Source: Verrucomicrobiales bacterium
GTDB lineage: Bacteria; Verrucomicrobiota; Verrucomicrobiia; Methylacidiphilales; JAAUTS01
DNA: 64,000 nucleotides
Assembly (NCBI GenBank): GCA_031256975.1
Contig: JAIRPN010000010.1
Location: forward strand, 92,422 to 156,421
Reading direction: 5' to 3'
Shown here in pieces: positions 47,294 through 56,844 of this stretch (its first letter is position 1; the number at the start of each line of letters is the position of its first letter). The translations under genes were made by a program, and so were the position numbers. A model generated the notes under the pieces. The model was given only the letters and a program-made list of their open reading frames with translations. It made no database searches and had not been told where the DNA came from.

Positions 47294-47902
47294 TCAGTGT
47301 CTATCCAAGACGATTTTGCCTTCGCTGATTTGCCGGATGACGGCGGGCAATAGTTTGTGTTCCTCGACCTGGATGCGCGCATGCAGGGTTTCCGCGGTGT
47401 CGTCGGGCAGGATCGGAACCTTGGTTTGGGCGATGATGGAACCGCCGTCGACGACTTCATTGACAAAATGCACGGTGCAGCCGGTTTGCGCGATGCAGGC
47501 GGTCAGGGCTTGTTCCCAGGCATTGAGGCCGGGGAAAGCGGGGAGCAGGGAGGGGTGAATGTTGATGATGCGGCCGGGAAAAGCCGCCAATAGCGGGGTT
47601 TTGACAACGCGCATGTAACCGGCGAGGACGATGAGCTCGCAGTTAGCGGCCTTGAGTTGTGCGGCGAGCTGTTCTTCGATTTCGGGTTCGAGCTTGGTCT
47701 TGAAATTGCCCTTGGGGCAGGACCAGGTTTTGTAACCGCGCTGTTGGGCCAGTTGCAGAATGGGGGCATCGGCAAGGTCGCTGATCACGATCTCGACGGA
47801 AGCATTGAGCCGCCCGGCATGGATGGTGTCGCTAATGGCGATGAAGTTGCTGCCACGGCCGGAGCCAAGGATGCCGAGCTTGAGGGGAGGGCGGAGACTC
47901 AT
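47294..47902 (-). CDS. purN: Phosphoribosylglycinamide formyltransferase
   Basis: PurN transfers a formyl group from 10-formyl-THF to GAR in purine synthesis. The 202-residue protein has LGILGSGRGSNFIAI (ribonucleotide binding), VLAGYMRVVKTPLL, the catalytic NIHPSLLPAFPGLNAWEQAL and the Asp of TVHFVNEVVDGG. The length and order match PurN, and it lacks the ACT domain of PurU. It lies one base after the heptose nucleotidyltransferase gene stop on the same strand and is probably co-transcribed with it. Confidence 0.95.
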   Translation of the reverse strand: MSLRPPLKLGILGSGRGSNFIAISDTIHAGRLNASVEIVISDLADAPILQLAQQRGYKTWSCPKGNFKTKLEPEIEEQLAAQLKAANCELIVLAGYMRVVKTPLLAAFPGRIINIHPSLLPAFPGLNAWEQALTACIAQTGCTVHFVNEVVDGGSIIAQTKVPILPDDTAETLHARIQVEEHKLLPAVIRQISEGKIVLDRH

Positions 47903-47903
47903 G

Positions 47904-48377
47904 TTATTGTTTCGACTTATTGATGATATTGGTGGTCGATTTGCCCGGGATAAGTTTCAGGATGTGGATTTGACCGCCGTGTTTTTTAACTGCGTTGACT
48001 TCGTCCTGGTCAAGCTGGGCTTCGGTATAATCGCCGCCCTTGACGTAAATATCGGGCTGGACCAAATCAAGGAATTGGGTGGCGCGGACGTCCGGGAAAA
48101 TGCAGACGAAATCGACCGGCTTTAGCGCGGCGAGCAATTCGGCGCGATCGTTTTCATGATTGATCGGGCGGGTTGGCCCCTTGAGTTGGCGGGTGGAGGC
48201 ATCACTGTTAAGGCCGACGATTAGCGTGTCGCCGAGCTTTTTGGCTTCCTCAAGGTAGCGCAAATGACCGACGTGCAGGATGTCGAAGCAGCCATTGGTG
48301 GCGACGACTTTTTTCCCTTTTTTACGTTGCTCAGACCGCCAAAACGGTAATTGTTCTAATGTTATGGTTGGCTGCAT
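47904..48377 (-). CDS. rfaE2: D-glycero-beta-D-manno-heptose 1-phosphate adenylyltransferase (RfaE2/HldE C-terminal type)
   Basis: The 157-residue product starts MQPTITLEQLPFWRSEQRKKGKKVVATNGCFDILHVGHLRYLEEAKKLGD, with the nucleotidyl-transferase HVGH motif. It continues with LIVGLNSDASTRQLKGPTRPINHENDRAELLAALKPVDFV and YVKGGDY, as in the HldE C-terminal domain. It activates heptose phosphate for the LPS core. A stand-alone domain is common outside Proteobacteria. No kinase partner (RfaE1) is in the window. The ATG at 48377 was chosen; an upstream start would add 13 residues. Confidence 0.9.
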   Translation of the reverse strand: MQPTITLEQLPFWRSEQRKKGKKVVATNGCFDILHVGHLRYLEEAKKLGDTLIVGLNSDASTRQLKGPTRPINHENDRAELLAALKPVDFVCIFPDVRATQFLDLVQPDIYVKGGDYTEAQLDQDEVNAVKKHGGQIHILKLIPGKSTTNIINKSKQ

Positions 48378-48485
48378 GTTACGAAATATTCTTGACCCTA
48401 TAAACTGAAGCAGCAAGATGCCTGTTTATGCAATACGAAACTTGCGGACTGGCAAAGTTTTCGGAGGAATTAATTTTTCGGATAT

Positions 48486-49967
48486 ATGGATAGTCTTAGT
48501 ATTTTGTGGTTTGTGGCATATAGCGTCGTGGTGGGACTGCTGTCGATTTACGGGATGCACCGCTTTTGGATGGTGTGGACTTATTACCGTCACAAAAACA
48601 AACGCATCGAACCTTTGACCAGGTTAAAGGAATTGCCGTTGGTGACGGTGCAATTGCCGGTATTTAACGAGGTTTACGTCGTGGAACGGCTGATCCGTTC
48701 GGTGGCGGCGATCGATTATCCCAAGGACAAGCTGGAAATCCAGGTGCTGGATGATTCGACAGATGACACCACCGAACTGGTCGCCAAATTGACCGGGGAA
48801 TTGCAACTGCAGGGTTACGACGCGGTGCATATCCACCGCACCAACCGTCAAGGCTTCAAGGCCGGAGCCTTGCAGAACGGCATGCGCACGGCCAAGGGGG
48901 AATTCATCGCCATCTTTGACGCCGATTTTGTGCCGCCGGAGAATATCCTGATCGATACCATCCATTATTTCAGCGACCCGCAAATCGGCATGATCCAAAC
49001 CCGTTGGGGGCACATCAACCGCGGCTATAACTTGCTGACCCGCATCCAGGCCCTGATGCTGGACGGACATTTGTTGATCGAACAGACGGCTCGCAACCGC
49101 AGCGGCCGTTTTTTCAATTTCAATGGCACGGCGGGCGTTTGGCGCAAAGTGAGCATTGAGGAGGCTGGCGGGTGGCAGCATGATACCCTGACCGAGGATT
49201 TGGACCTCAGTTACCGTGCGCAATTGAAGGGTTGGAAATTTATCTTTGTTCCCGACGTGGTGACCCCGGCGGAATTGCCGGTGGACATGAATTCGTTCAA
49301 GGCGCAGCAACACCGCTGGGCCAAGGGGGCGATCCAGACTTGTTTCAAACTGCTGCCGACCATTTGGAATAGCCCGTTACCGAAACGGATCAAGTTTGAG
49401 GCGATGATTCACTTGGTGTCGAACTTCGCCTATCTGTTGCTGGCGATGCTGGCCTTGTTGGTCCGGCCGGAATTCCAGCGGGTCGGGTTTAGCTGGGAAT
49501 CTTTCCTGATGATTGACATGCCGATTTTCTGTTTGGCGACATTATCAATCTTTGTGTTTTACGGCACGGTGCTGTTGGAATTGAAAAAACCCTGGTACAT
49601 CATTCCGTTTTATGTGCCGGTCTTGATCGCCACGGGTATCGGCCTGTGCCTCAACAATGCGCGGGCGGTTTTGGAGGCGGTATTTGGTCATCAGTCGGAA
49701 TTCACCCGTACGCCGAAATACGGCATCCAGACCAAGGTGCAAACTTGGTGGGGCAAGAAATATTCCGCCACCAAATCGCTGGTGTTGTTTTTGGAGCTGG
49801 CACTGGCGGCGTATTATGCTTGGTTCATCTGGTATGGAGTGCTTCATCAGCTTTGGATTTCGTTGCCGTTTTTCTTCCTGTTTTTTGTCGGTTTCGGCTA
49901 TGCCGGGCTGGTATCCCTGTTTCAAGCCCTGCCGTTTCGTCTCCCGTTGCTTTCCCAAAGATTGTGA
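48486..49967 (+). CDS. Family 2 processive glycosyltransferase (cellulose/mannan synthase-like)
   Basis: The 493-residue membrane protein has an N-terminal helix (about residues 4-25) and a GT-A catalytic domain: VTVQLPVFNEVYVVERLI, VLDDSTDDTTE, FDADFVPPENIL, DTLTEDLDLSYRAQLKGW, and QQHRWAKG (QxxRW). Three to four helices follow in the C-terminal half. This D,D,D,QxxRW set is the mark of processive beta-glycan synthases (CelA-like, glucomannan). No PilZ domain or cellulose operon partners are present, so the polymer is unknown. It is followed by the two pseudopilin genes. Confidence 0.87.
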   Translation: MDSLSILWFVAYSVVVGLLSIYGMHRFWMVWTYYRHKNKRIEPLTRLKELPLVTVQLPVFNEVYVVERLIRSVAAIDYPKDKLEIQVLDDSTDDTTELVAKLTGELQLQGYDAVHIHRTNRQGFKAGALQNGMRTAKGEFIAIFDADFVPPENILIDTIHYFSDPQIGMIQTRWGHINRGYNLLTRIQALMLDGHLLIEQTARNRSGRFFNFNGTAGVWRKVSIEEAGGWQHDTLTEDLDLSYRAQLKGWKFIFVPDVVTPAELPVDMNSFKAQQHRWAKGAIQTCFKLLPTIWNSPLPKRIKFEAMIHLVSNFAYLLLAMLALLVRPEFQRVGFSWESFLMIDMPIFCLATLSIFVFYGTVLLELKKPWYIIPFYVPVLIATGIGLCLNNARAVLEAVFGHQSEFTRTPKYGIQTKVQTWWGKKYSATKSLVLFLELALAAYYAWFIWYGVLHQLWISLPFFFLFFVGFGYAGLVSLFQALPFRLPLLSQRL

Positions 49968-50038
49968 CATTTTCACGAGGGTGATTGGATTACGTGCTTT
50001 GTCATTTACAAGCAGGGGAATTTGAATAAATTGTAATT

Positions 50039-50665
50039 ATGCACATTGCAATAAAACATTCTAAATTGGCTTTTACCTTAATTGAACTGCTGGTGGTGGT
50101 GACTATTATCGGGATTTTGGCGGGGTTATCTGTCCCGGCGTTTAAAATGGCGATGGATGCAGCTAAAAAGGCGCAAGCTGGATCTATGATCAGTAATTTA
50201 AAAGTTGCCTTGAACGCTTATCAGGCTGATTATGGTACGTGGCCTGCTTTCTTGGCGGCTTCTGGTAATAGTGATTCGACGGAAATTTCTTCTTACGACA
50301 GCAATGGAGTGAAACTTTATAATACACTGATTGGAAATTTGAACAATTCAGATGCTACTGATGCAAATCCGCGTGGTACGGTTTACATGGAGTTTACCAA
50401 AAAAGATTTAACTAGTGGTAATGGGAATGTGTTCAATGGAACTAGTACCCTTAATGCCGCAGGCTTTATGGATCCTTGGGGGCAACCTTATTGGATTAAG
50501 GTGGATGGCAATTATGACAATCAGATCGATAATTTACCGAATAAATCAGGCTCAAGCGATACCATCAATACCAGTATAGCGATTTGGAGCCTAGGTGTGC
50601 AAACGGCACCAATTAAGGACAGTAGTAGCGGTGGTGACCGAAAGAAATATATCACGAGTTGGTGA
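50039..50665 (+). CDS. Type II secretion/type IV pilus-like pseudopilin
   Basis: The 208-residue protein begins MHIAIKHSKLAFTLIELLVVVTIIGILAGLSVPAFKMAMDAAKKAQ. It has a prepilin N-terminus with the conserved Phe-Thr-Leu-Ile-Glu and one hydrophobic helix. The residue before the mature Phe is Ala (LAFTLIE), not Gly, so prepilin-peptidase cleavage may be atypical. The globular part has YQADYGTWPAFLAA, as in GspG-like major pseudopilins, and GFMDPWGQPYWIKVDGNYDNQID. No GspE, GspF or other machinery is adjacent. It is noticeably AT-richer than its neighbours. Confidence 0.87.
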   Translation: MHIAIKHSKLAFTLIELLVVVTIIGILAGLSVPAFKMAMDAAKKAQAGSMISNLKVALNAYQADYGTWPAFLAASGNSDSTEISSYDSNGVKLYNTLIGNLNNSDATDANPRGTVYMEFTKKDLTSGNGNVFNGTSTLNAAGFMDPWGQPYWIKVDGNYDNQIDNLPNKSGSSDTINTSIAIWSLGVQTAPIKDSSSGGDRKKYITSW

Positions 50666-50681
50666 TTAGTGGATGGTACAA

Positions 50682-51302
50682 ATGAAAAAGGGTTTTACTT
50701 TGATAGAGTTGCTGGTGGTTATTACCATTATAGGTATTCTTGCCGCTCTTACTATAGGCGCGGGAAGCGTTTTGCGGGAAAAAGCGGCGCGCTCACGGGC
50801 CGCTGCTGAAATTGCAGCGTTTGATGTGGCACTAGAACGATATAAAATCGATAACGGTGATTATCCAAGTATTCATGAGATTACCGTTTCGGGTTCAACT
50901 TATAGCATGGATAACCGATCACAATATGTAGGTGTAGCGCCTCAAGTGACTGCGGCATCGTCGGATACAAGAGGGACGGTGACTGGCGGTGATGGCGGTA
51001 AACTTTTGTTCGCTTGTTTGATAGGACGGGATAAGTTTAAAAATGCCACTAATGTGGCGTATCCTCAATACATGGAAATTAAATTGTCACAGATTGGCGA
51101 TCAAGACAATAGCCCATATTTTGTTGATCCATTTGGTAATGCATACGGCTATTATTATGATGCGACTGGGACTGGGACTGGAAATACCTCCAAATCGCTT
51201 TATAATATTGTTGAACCGGATATTTGGAGCACCGGGCCAACAAAATCACAGTTGCCAACGGACGTAACATTGAATTGGATCAAAAACTGGGCGAGCCAGT
51301 AA
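50682..51302 (+). CDS. Second type II/IV pseudopilin
   Basis: The 206-residue protein starts MKKGFTLIELLVVITIIGILAALTIGAGSVLREKAARSRAAAEIAAFD. This is the classical prepilin start with Gly before Phe. It continues with VALERYKIDNGDYPS and ends with a GspG-like segment (YFVDPFGNAYGYYYDATGTG). The ATG at 50682 was chosen; another ATG nine bases upstream is in frame. It lies 16 bases after the first pseudopilin gene, is similar in layout, and shares its AT-rich composition. The pair is closed by a strong terminator. Confidence 0.88.
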   Translation: MKKGFTLIELLVVITIIGILAALTIGAGSVLREKAARSRAAAEIAAFDVALERYKIDNGDYPSIHEITVSGSTYSMDNRSQYVGVAPQVTAASSDTRGTVTGGDGGKLLFACLIGRDKFKNATNVAYPQYMEIKLSQIGDQDNSPYFVDPFGNAYGYYYDATGTGTGNTSKSLYNIVEPDIWSTGPTKSQLPTDVTLNWIKNWASQ

Positions 51303-51326
51303 TTGATTTTGGTGCCTCAAGATTTT

Positions 51327-51366
51327 AAACCGCTAATAACAGTTTTGTTGTTGGCGGTTTTTTATG
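51327..51366 (+). terminator. Strong terminator of the pseudopilin pair with a motif-bearing arm
   Basis: AAACCGCTAATAACA (51327-51341) pairs with TGTTGTTGGCGGTTT (51346-51360) over 15 positions (two G-U), around a GTTT loop. TTTT follows. The 5' arm contains a copy of the dispersed motif (CGCTAAT). Confidence 0.9.
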
Positions 51367-51367
51367 T

Positions 51368-52303
51368 TCAGGATTTATGCCCGGTGGCGAGGATGGTTTG
51401 GAATCCCGGGGCTTCCTTTTCCTTGGAGACGATTGAAATCTTGATATCGCGGAAGCCGGCTTTTTGCAGCATTTGGAACAGGGACGCCTCGGAAAAACCG
51501 AGCCACTGGTCGGCGTAGAGTTCGCGGGCTTTCTCGAAGTTGTGTTCGTTCAAATCAAGAATACAAATGCGCCCTTTCTTTTTCAGGATGCGGTAGGCGG
51601 CATCGAGGGCGCGTTGTGGCTGGATGGAATGGTGCAGGGCCTGGCTGAGAATCACCAAATCGACGCTGTCATTTTTGATTGGTGGATTTTCCAGGTCGCC
51701 AAGCCGGTATTCCAAACGGTCCAAGCCATGTTTTTTTGCCAGTTCCGAGCCAACCTCGACCATGCGCTGGGAGATGTCGACGGCGATGATCTTTTTCGCC
51801 CTTAGCGCCAGCATCTGGGACAATAATCCTTCGCCGGCGCCGAGATCGGCGATCACCAGGGGTTCGCACAATTGTACCAGCAAATGGCCCACTGCCTCCC
51901 AGGAACGCCCCGGGCAGTAATTTTTTCCGAGGCGTCCGGCAATGGTGTTGAAATATTGCAGGCTTTGTTGTTGGCGTTTCCTTAGTACCAGTTCCAAGGT
52001 CTTGGCGTCATGCCCGGCGGAGGGAATTTCCTGTGCCGCTTGCAGCGCGATATCCAGCAGATGCCTGGCGTTGGCGTCCATCTCCGGATTCCAACGATAA
52101 AAAATCCTTTGGCCGTCACGCCGTGATTTCAAGATCCCCGTGGCCTTGAGTTGGGACAGGTGGGAGGAAATGCGCGATTGCCCGGTGTTCAACACTTCCT
52201 GGCACTCTGCCACCGAAAGTTCCTGATTTTCCAAAATCGCCAGCAACCGCAACCTCGTTTGGTCGGAAAGCAGGGCTAAAAGTTTAAGGTTTGAAACCTT
52301 CAT
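51368..52303 (-). CDS. ArsR-family regulator fused to a SAM-dependent methyltransferase (SahR-like)
   Basis: The 311-residue protein has an N-terminal ArsR winged helix (about residues 1-95: [61 protein letters not shown]). A class I methyltransferase domain follows (about 135-300) with [32 protein letters not shown] and the later [21 protein letters not shown]. ArsR-type regulators of SAM recycling (SahR in Desulfovibrio) are known to control ahcY and metK genes. Here the gene is divergent from metK-ahcY. The methyltransferase fold could bind SAM or S-adenosylhomocysteine as ligand. This function is inferred from fold and context. Confidence 0.85.
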   Translation of the reverse strand: MKVSNLKLLALLSDQTRLRLLAILENQELSVAECQEVLNTGQSRISSHLSQLKATGILKSRRDGQRIFYRWNPEMDANARHLLDIALQAAQEIPSAGHDAKTLELVLRKRQQQSLQYFNTIAGRLGKNYCPGRSWEAVGHLLVQLCEPLVIADLGAGEGLLSQMLALRAKKIIAVDISQRMVEVGSELAKKHGLDRLEYRLGDLENPPIKNDSVDLVILSQALHHSIQPQRALDAAYRILKKKGRICILDLNEHNFEKARELYADQWLGFSEASLFQMLQKAGFRDIKISIVSKEKEAPGFQTILATGHKS

Positions 52304-52316
52304 GGCAGGTAAAGAG

Positions 52317-52348
52317 AAATATCAATCTATCATGATACGTCAATATTT
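52317..52348. promoter_or_regulatory. Candidate operator dyad between the ArsR-methyltransferase gene and metK
   Basis: A 32-base dyad runs from AAATAT (52317-52322) to ATATTT (52343-52348), with the perfect 10-bp palindrome TATCATGATA (52328-52337) exactly at its centre. Twelve of 16 half-site positions match. It sits in the 82-base divergent region, where an ArsR-type dimer could repress both directions. Confidence 0.55.
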
Positions 52349-52385
52349 TACTTGCAGCCGCAGTATAAAGCCCTATTTTTTTTCA

Positions 52386-53552
52386 ATGCCCAAATCTTAT
52401 ATCTTTTCATCCGAGTCGGTTGGCGAGGGCCATCCTGACAAAGTGTGTGACACCATTTCCGATGCGGTGCTTGACGCCTGTTTGAAGCAGGACAAGCATA
52501 GCCGTGTTGCCTGCGAAACCTATGCCAAGAGCAATATGGTTATTGTGGGTGGTGAAATCACCACCAAGGCCAAGCTGGATTTTGAGAAAATCGTCCGTAA
52601 CGCGATTCGTGAGATCGGTTATGTGCATGACGATGATGTATTTCATGCCGACAAGGTATTTATCACCAATATTGTCACCGCACAAAGCCCGGACATCGCG
52701 CAAGGCGTTGATGCGCGCAAGGCCAAGGGGAAAAAGACCGCCGAGCAGGGCGCGGGTGACCAGGGCTTGATGTTCGGTTATGCCTGCAACGAGACTCCGG
52801 AATTGATGCCGGCGCCGATCATGTATGCGCACCGCCTGGGCCGTGAACTGACCCGCTTGCGCAAGGCTGGCAAGGCCAAGTGGCTGCGTCCTGACGCCAA
52901 GAGCCAGGTTTCCGTCGAGTACGTGAACGACAAGCCGACCCGCATCACCGCGGTGGTGGTTTCCACCCAGCATGCCGCCGACGTGGAACACGCCGAGATT
53001 GAAAAATTCATCATCGATAACGTGGTTCGCAAAGTGCTTCCGGCAAAAATGCTGACCAAGGACACCGAATTTTTGATCAACCCGACCGGCCGTTTCGTGG
53101 TTGGCGGCCCGCAAGGCGACACCGGTTTGACCGGCCGCAAGATCATCGTCGACAGCTACGGCGGCACAGGCCGTCACGGTGGTGGCGCGTTTAGCGGCAA
53201 GGACCCAAGCAAGGTGGACCGTTCCGCGGCTTACATGGGCCGTTACGTGGCGAAGAACGTGGTGGCCGCCGGTTTGGCGGATCGCTGCGAAGTGCAATTT
53301 GCCTACGCCATCGGTCATCCGAAGCCGGTTAGCGTGCATATTGACACCTTCGGCACGGCCAAGGTTGCCGAGGAGAAAATCATCAAAGCCGTGTTGAAGA
53401 CCTTCAGCTTCAAGCCCGCCGATATCGTGAAGCAGCTCGACCTGCTGCGCCCGATTTATTCGCTAACGACGAACTACGGTCATTTTGGCAAAACCAATTT
53501 GCCCTGGGAAAAGACCGACAAGGCCGCGCAACTGAAGAAACTTGCCAAATAA
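52386..53552 (+). CDS. metK: S-adenosylmethionine synthetase
   Basis: MetK makes SAM from methionine and ATP. The 388-residue product begins [30 protein letters not shown] and has the family motifs: [47 protein letters not shown] and [33 protein letters not shown]. An upstream in-frame start would add 28 residues rich in aromatic and basic amino acids that do not belong to the family. The gene is 12 bases upstream of ahcY and forms the SAM-cycle operon facing the ArsR-methyltransferase gene. Confidence 0.97.
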   Translation: MPKSYIFSSESVGEGHPDKVCDTISDAVLDACLKQDKHSRVACETYAKSNMVIVGGEITTKAKLDFEKIVRNAIREIGYVHDDDVFHADKVFITNIVTAQSPDIAQGVDARKAKGKKTAEQGAGDQGLMFGYACNETPELMPAPIMYAHRLGRELTRLRKAGKAKWLRPDAKSQVSVEYVNDKPTRITAVVVSTQHAADVEHAEIEKFIIDNVVRKVLPAKMLTKDTEFLINPTGRFVVGGPQGDTGLTGRKIIVDSYGGTGRHGGGAFSGKDPSKVDRSAAYMGRYVAKNVVAAGLADRCEVQFAYAIGHPKPVSVHIDTFGTAKVAEEKIIKAVLKTFSFKPADIVKQLDLLRPIYSLTTNYGHFGKTNLPWEKTDKAAQLKKLAK

Positions 53553-53564
53553 AGGATGCTAACC

Positions 53565-54968
53565 ATGAGTGATTACAAAGTTAAGGATATCAAGCTGGCC
53601 GATTGGGGCCGCAAGGAAATCGTCATCGCCGAGCAGGAAATGCCCGGTTTGATGTCGATTCGCGAAAAATACGCCAAGAACAAGCCGCTCAAGGGCGTGC
53701 GTGTGACCGGTTCGCTGCACATGACCATCCAGACGGCGGTGCTGATCGAGACCCTGGTCGACCTCGGCGCGGACGTGCGTTGGGCAAGCTGCAATATTTT
53801 CTCGACCCAGGACCAGGCGGCGGCGGCGATTGCCAAGGCCGGGGTTCCGGTGTTCGCGTGGAAGGGTGAAACCTTGGAAGAATATTGGGATTGCACCTTC
53901 AAGGCGCTGAGTTTCCCGAAGGGCAAGGGTCCGCAGCTCGTTGTCGACGATGGCGGCGACGTGACCTTGCTGATCCACAAGGGCTATGAACTCGAAAACG
54001 GCGACAAGTGGGTTTATTCACCCAGCGAAAGCCACGAGGAAAAGGTTATCAAGGATTTGCTGAAGAAAGTTTACAAGCAGAATCCGAAACATTGGCACAA
54101 CGTGGTCAAGGAATGGCGCGGCGTGTCGGAAGAAACCACCACCGGTGTGCACCGCCTGTATCAATTGCAGGAAAAGGGCAGGCTGTTGGTGCCGGCGTTC
54201 AACGTCAACGACTCGGTCACCAAGTCGAAGTTCGACAACCTGTACGGTTGCCGTCACTCGCTGGTCGACGGTTTGAATCGTGCGCTGGACGTGATGATTA
54301 GCGGCAAGGTTGCCGTGGTCTGCGGTTACGGAGATGTGGGCAAGGGCTGCGCGCAATCGTTGCGCGGCCAGGGAGCGCGCGTCATTGTCACCGAAGTGGA
54401 TCCGATCAACGCCTTGCAGGCCGCGATGGAAGGTTACGAAGTCACCACTGTTGAGGACACCCTTGGCGTTGGCGACATCTACATCACCACCACCGGTAAC
54501 GTCGATATCATCCGCATTGAACACATGGCGAAGATGAAAGATCAGGCCGTGGTTGCCAATATCGGTCACTTCGACAACGAGATTCAGGTCGACAAGCTGA
54601 ATAAATTCAAAGGCATCAAGCGCACCAACATCAAGCCGCAGCTGGACAAATATAAATTCCCGAAAGGACATGAAATTTTTCTGCTGGCGGAAGGCCGTCT
54701 GGTCAACCTCGGCTGCGCCACCGGCCACCCGAGCTTTGTGATGAGCAACAGCTTTGCCAACCAAACCCTGGCCCAATTGGACTTGTGGAAGAACAAGGAC
54801 AAGTACAAGGCCGGTGTTTACATCCTGCCGAAGAAGCTCGACGAGGAAGTCGCGCGCCTGCACTTGAAGAAGATCGGCGTGAAGCTGACCAAATTGACCA
54901 AGCGCCAGGCTGATTACATCGGCGTTAGCGTTGATGGCCCATACAAGCCAGAACATTATCGTTACTAA
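53565..54968 (+). CDS. ahcY: Adenosylhomocysteinase
   Basis: AhcY splits S-adenosylhomocysteine to adenosine and homocysteine. The 467-residue protein starts [19 protein letters not shown]. It contains [23 protein letters not shown], the NAD-binding [46 protein letters not shown] and the C-terminal end [17 protein letters not shown]. It has the bacterial insert of about 40 residues ([25 protein letters not shown]). It follows metK by 12 bases. The enzyme product removes SAH, the likely ligand of the divergent regulator. Confidence 0.97.
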   Translation: MSDYKVKDIKLADWGRKEIVIAEQEMPGLMSIREKYAKNKPLKGVRVTGSLHMTIQTAVLIETLVDLGADVRWASCNIFSTQDQAAAAIAKAGVPVFAWKGETLEEYWDCTFKALSFPKGKGPQLVVDDGGDVTLLIHKGYELENGDKWVYSPSESHEEKVIKDLLKKVYKQNPKHWHNVVKEWRGVSEETTTGVHRLYQLQEKGRLLVPAFNVNDSVTKSKFDNLYGCRHSLVDGLNRALDVMISGKVAVVCGYGDVGKGCAQSLRGQGARVIVTEVDPINALQAAMEGYEVTTVEDTLGVGDIYITTTGNVDIIRIEHMAKMKDQAVVANIGHFDNEIQVDKLNKFKGIKRTNIKPQLDKYKFPKGHEIFLLAEGRLVNLGCATGHPSFVMSNSFANQTLAQLDLWKNKDKYKAGVYILPKKLDEEVARLHLKKIGVKLTKLTKRQADYIGVSVDGPYKPEHYRY

Positions 54969-54995
54969 GACGCTAATGGTGAAATAAAATTGCGA

Positions 54996-55026
54996 AAGCC
55001 CTGCTCACAACGAGCAGGGCTTTTTT
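54996..55026 (+). terminator. Rho-independent terminator of metK-ahcY
   Basis: AAGCCCTGCTC (54996-55006) pairs perfectly with GAGCAGGGCTT (55012-55022) around a five-base loop, and TTTT follows. A CGCTAAT copy lies 20 bases upstream. malQ begins 36 bases after the T-run, so its promoter must overlap this region. Confidence 0.92.
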
Positions 55027-55062
55027 GTTGCCAGTCTTGCGGTTAGCGTCGAAGCTTCCCCT

Positions 55063-56844
55063 GTGAAGCTTTCTGTTGAGCAGCGTCGTGCCGGATTGTT
55101 TGTGCCGGTTTTTGCGTTGAGGTCGAAGGATGATCTGGGGGTTGGCGATACCAAGTCGCTAACCGCGATGATTGATTGGTGCGGACAGAAGGGGTTCTCG
55201 GTGTTGCAAGTGCTCCCGGTCAACGAGACCAGCGACGATAACAGCCCGTACAACGCCATCAGCGCCTCGGCCCTGGATATCACCACCCTGCATGTGTCAC
55301 CGGAAACCGTTCCCGGGCTTTCGGTGAAAATCTACAGTGAGTTGTGTTCCTCGCTGGTGTTGAAGAAATTGCGCGAGGGCCCGGTCAAATATGCGACGGT
55401 CAAGAAACTCAAGTGGGAACTGTGCTGGCAGGCTTTCGGGCATTTTGAAAAAGCCGGTCCGAGCGAGGACGCTAACGGTGAACACGGGAAGTTCGAACGC
55501 TTTGCCGGCCAGGAAAGTTCGTGGTTGGCGGACTATTGCTTGTTCCGTGCCTTGATGGAGCAAAACGGCCATGTGCCGACCTGGGAGCAATGGCCGGTGG
55601 AGCATCGCACGCCGCTAACGGCAAGAAAATGGGTGAAGGCGCTGCCGAAAAAGGAGCACGCTAATTTTGTTCGCCGGGAGAAATTCTTCGCCTTTGTGCA
55701 ATGGCTGCTGTTCAGCCAATGGGAGACGGTGCGTGCCCATGGCGATGCCAGGGGCGTGGCGCTCATGGGTGACATTCCGTTCGGCATCAGCCGCCATAGC
55801 GTGGACGTCTGGGCCAAGCCGGAAAATTTTGATTTGAAATGGAGTGGAGGTGCGCCGCCCGAACCGTTTTTCCAGCCGGATGAATTCACCAAGGTGTGGG
55901 GGCAGAACTGGGGTGTCCCGGTGTATGATTGGAAACACATGGAGAGCGAGCGTTACGGCTGGTGGAAGCGCCGTGTGTTCCAAGTCAGCCGCTTCTTCCA
56001 TGTGTTTCGCATCGACCATGTGCTGGGATTTTACCGGATTTACGCGTTTCCCTGGCGCCCGGAAGAAAACGGGGCTTATGTCGGGTTGACCAAGGCGCAG
56101 GCGAAGAAGAAAGCCGGCGCTTTGCCGGGCTTTTTGCCGAATGACGATGAAACCGGGGAATCGCGCGACGCTAACCGCGAGCATGGCGAGATGTTGATCA
56201 AGATTCTCAAGGAGGCCGCAGGCAACAGCATCATTGCGGGCGAAGACCTCGGCGTGGTACCGGTGTATGTGCGGCCGTCACTGGCGGAGCTTGCCGTTAG
56301 CGGGTTCAAGATACCGTTATTTGAACGGGACGAGCAAAGCCGTGAATACCTGCCACCGGAGAAATACCCGGCCTTGTCGGTCGCCACCCTGGCCACGCAC
56401 GATCACGAAACCATGGCCGGAATCTGGGAATCATGGTGGCAGGATTTTGATTTGTCGCAAAAATTAAGCGCCGCCAACGGCAAGGAAATTTCCGCAAAGG
56501 ACAAGGAATTGATCCAGAAGGGGACTTACTCCAGCTGGGAATTGTACCGCACCCAGCGTTTCTGCCGCCAGGACGACCGGACGCTCATGAAGAACTTCGA
56601 GCCGGTGATCCGGGAATCGCTGTGCCGTCGCCTGATGGAAAGCAATTCCTGGCTGGCGGTGCTGATGGTCACCGATTTGTTCGGCATGAAAATCCGGTTC
56701 AACGTGCCCGGCCCGGTGTCCGAGAGTAACTGGTCGGAACGCCTGCCATTCAACATCGAGGATATTGATGCCGACGAACAGCGGCGACCCATTGGCGCTT
56801 TCATCAGCCAATTGATCGCCGATACCGGACGCAAGACGGGTTAG
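55063..56844 (+). CDS. malQ: 4-alpha-glucanotransferase (amylomaltase)
   Basis: MalQ transfers maltosyl and longer glucan units. The 593-residue protein is a GH77 enzyme: RRAGLFVPVFALRSKDDLGVGD, FSVLQVLPVNETSDDNSPYNAISASALD, GDIPFGISRHSVDVWA, PPEPFFQPDEFTKVWGQNWGVPVYDW, FRIDHVLGFYRIYAFPW (catalytic Asp) and AGEDLGVVPVYVRP (acid/base Glu). The start is a GTG at 55063 with a weak Shine-Dalgarno. The length (593) is longer than the usual 500, with an extended segment around residues 105-175. It overlaps the convergent DoxX-like gene by four bases. Confidence 0.94.
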   Translation: MKLSVEQRRAGLFVPVFALRSKDDLGVGDTKSLTAMIDWCGQKGFSVLQVLPVNETSDDNSPYNAISASALDITTLHVSPETVPGLSVKIYSELCSSLVLKKLREGPVKYATVKKLKWELCWQAFGHFEKAGPSEDANGEHGKFERFAGQESSWLADYCLFRALMEQNGHVPTWEQWPVEHRTPLTARKWVKALPKKEHANFVRREKFFAFVQWLLFSQWETVRAHGDARGVALMGDIPFGISRHSVDVWAKPENFDLKWSGGAPPEPFFQPDEFTKVWGQNWGVPVYDWKHMESERYGWWKRRVFQVSRFFHVFRIDHVLGFYRIYAFPWRPEENGAYVGLTKAQAKKKAGALPGFLPNDDETGESRDANREHGEMLIKILKEAAGNSIIAGEDLGVVPVYVRPSLAELAVSGFKIPLFERDEQSREYLPPEKYPALSVATLATHDHETMAGIWESWWQDFDLSQKLSAANGKEISAKDKELIQKGTYSSWELYRTQRFCRQDDRTLMKNFEPVIRESLCRRLMESNSWLAVLMVTDLFGMKIRFNVPGPVSESNWSERLPFNIEDIDADEQRRPIGAFISQLIADTGRKTG

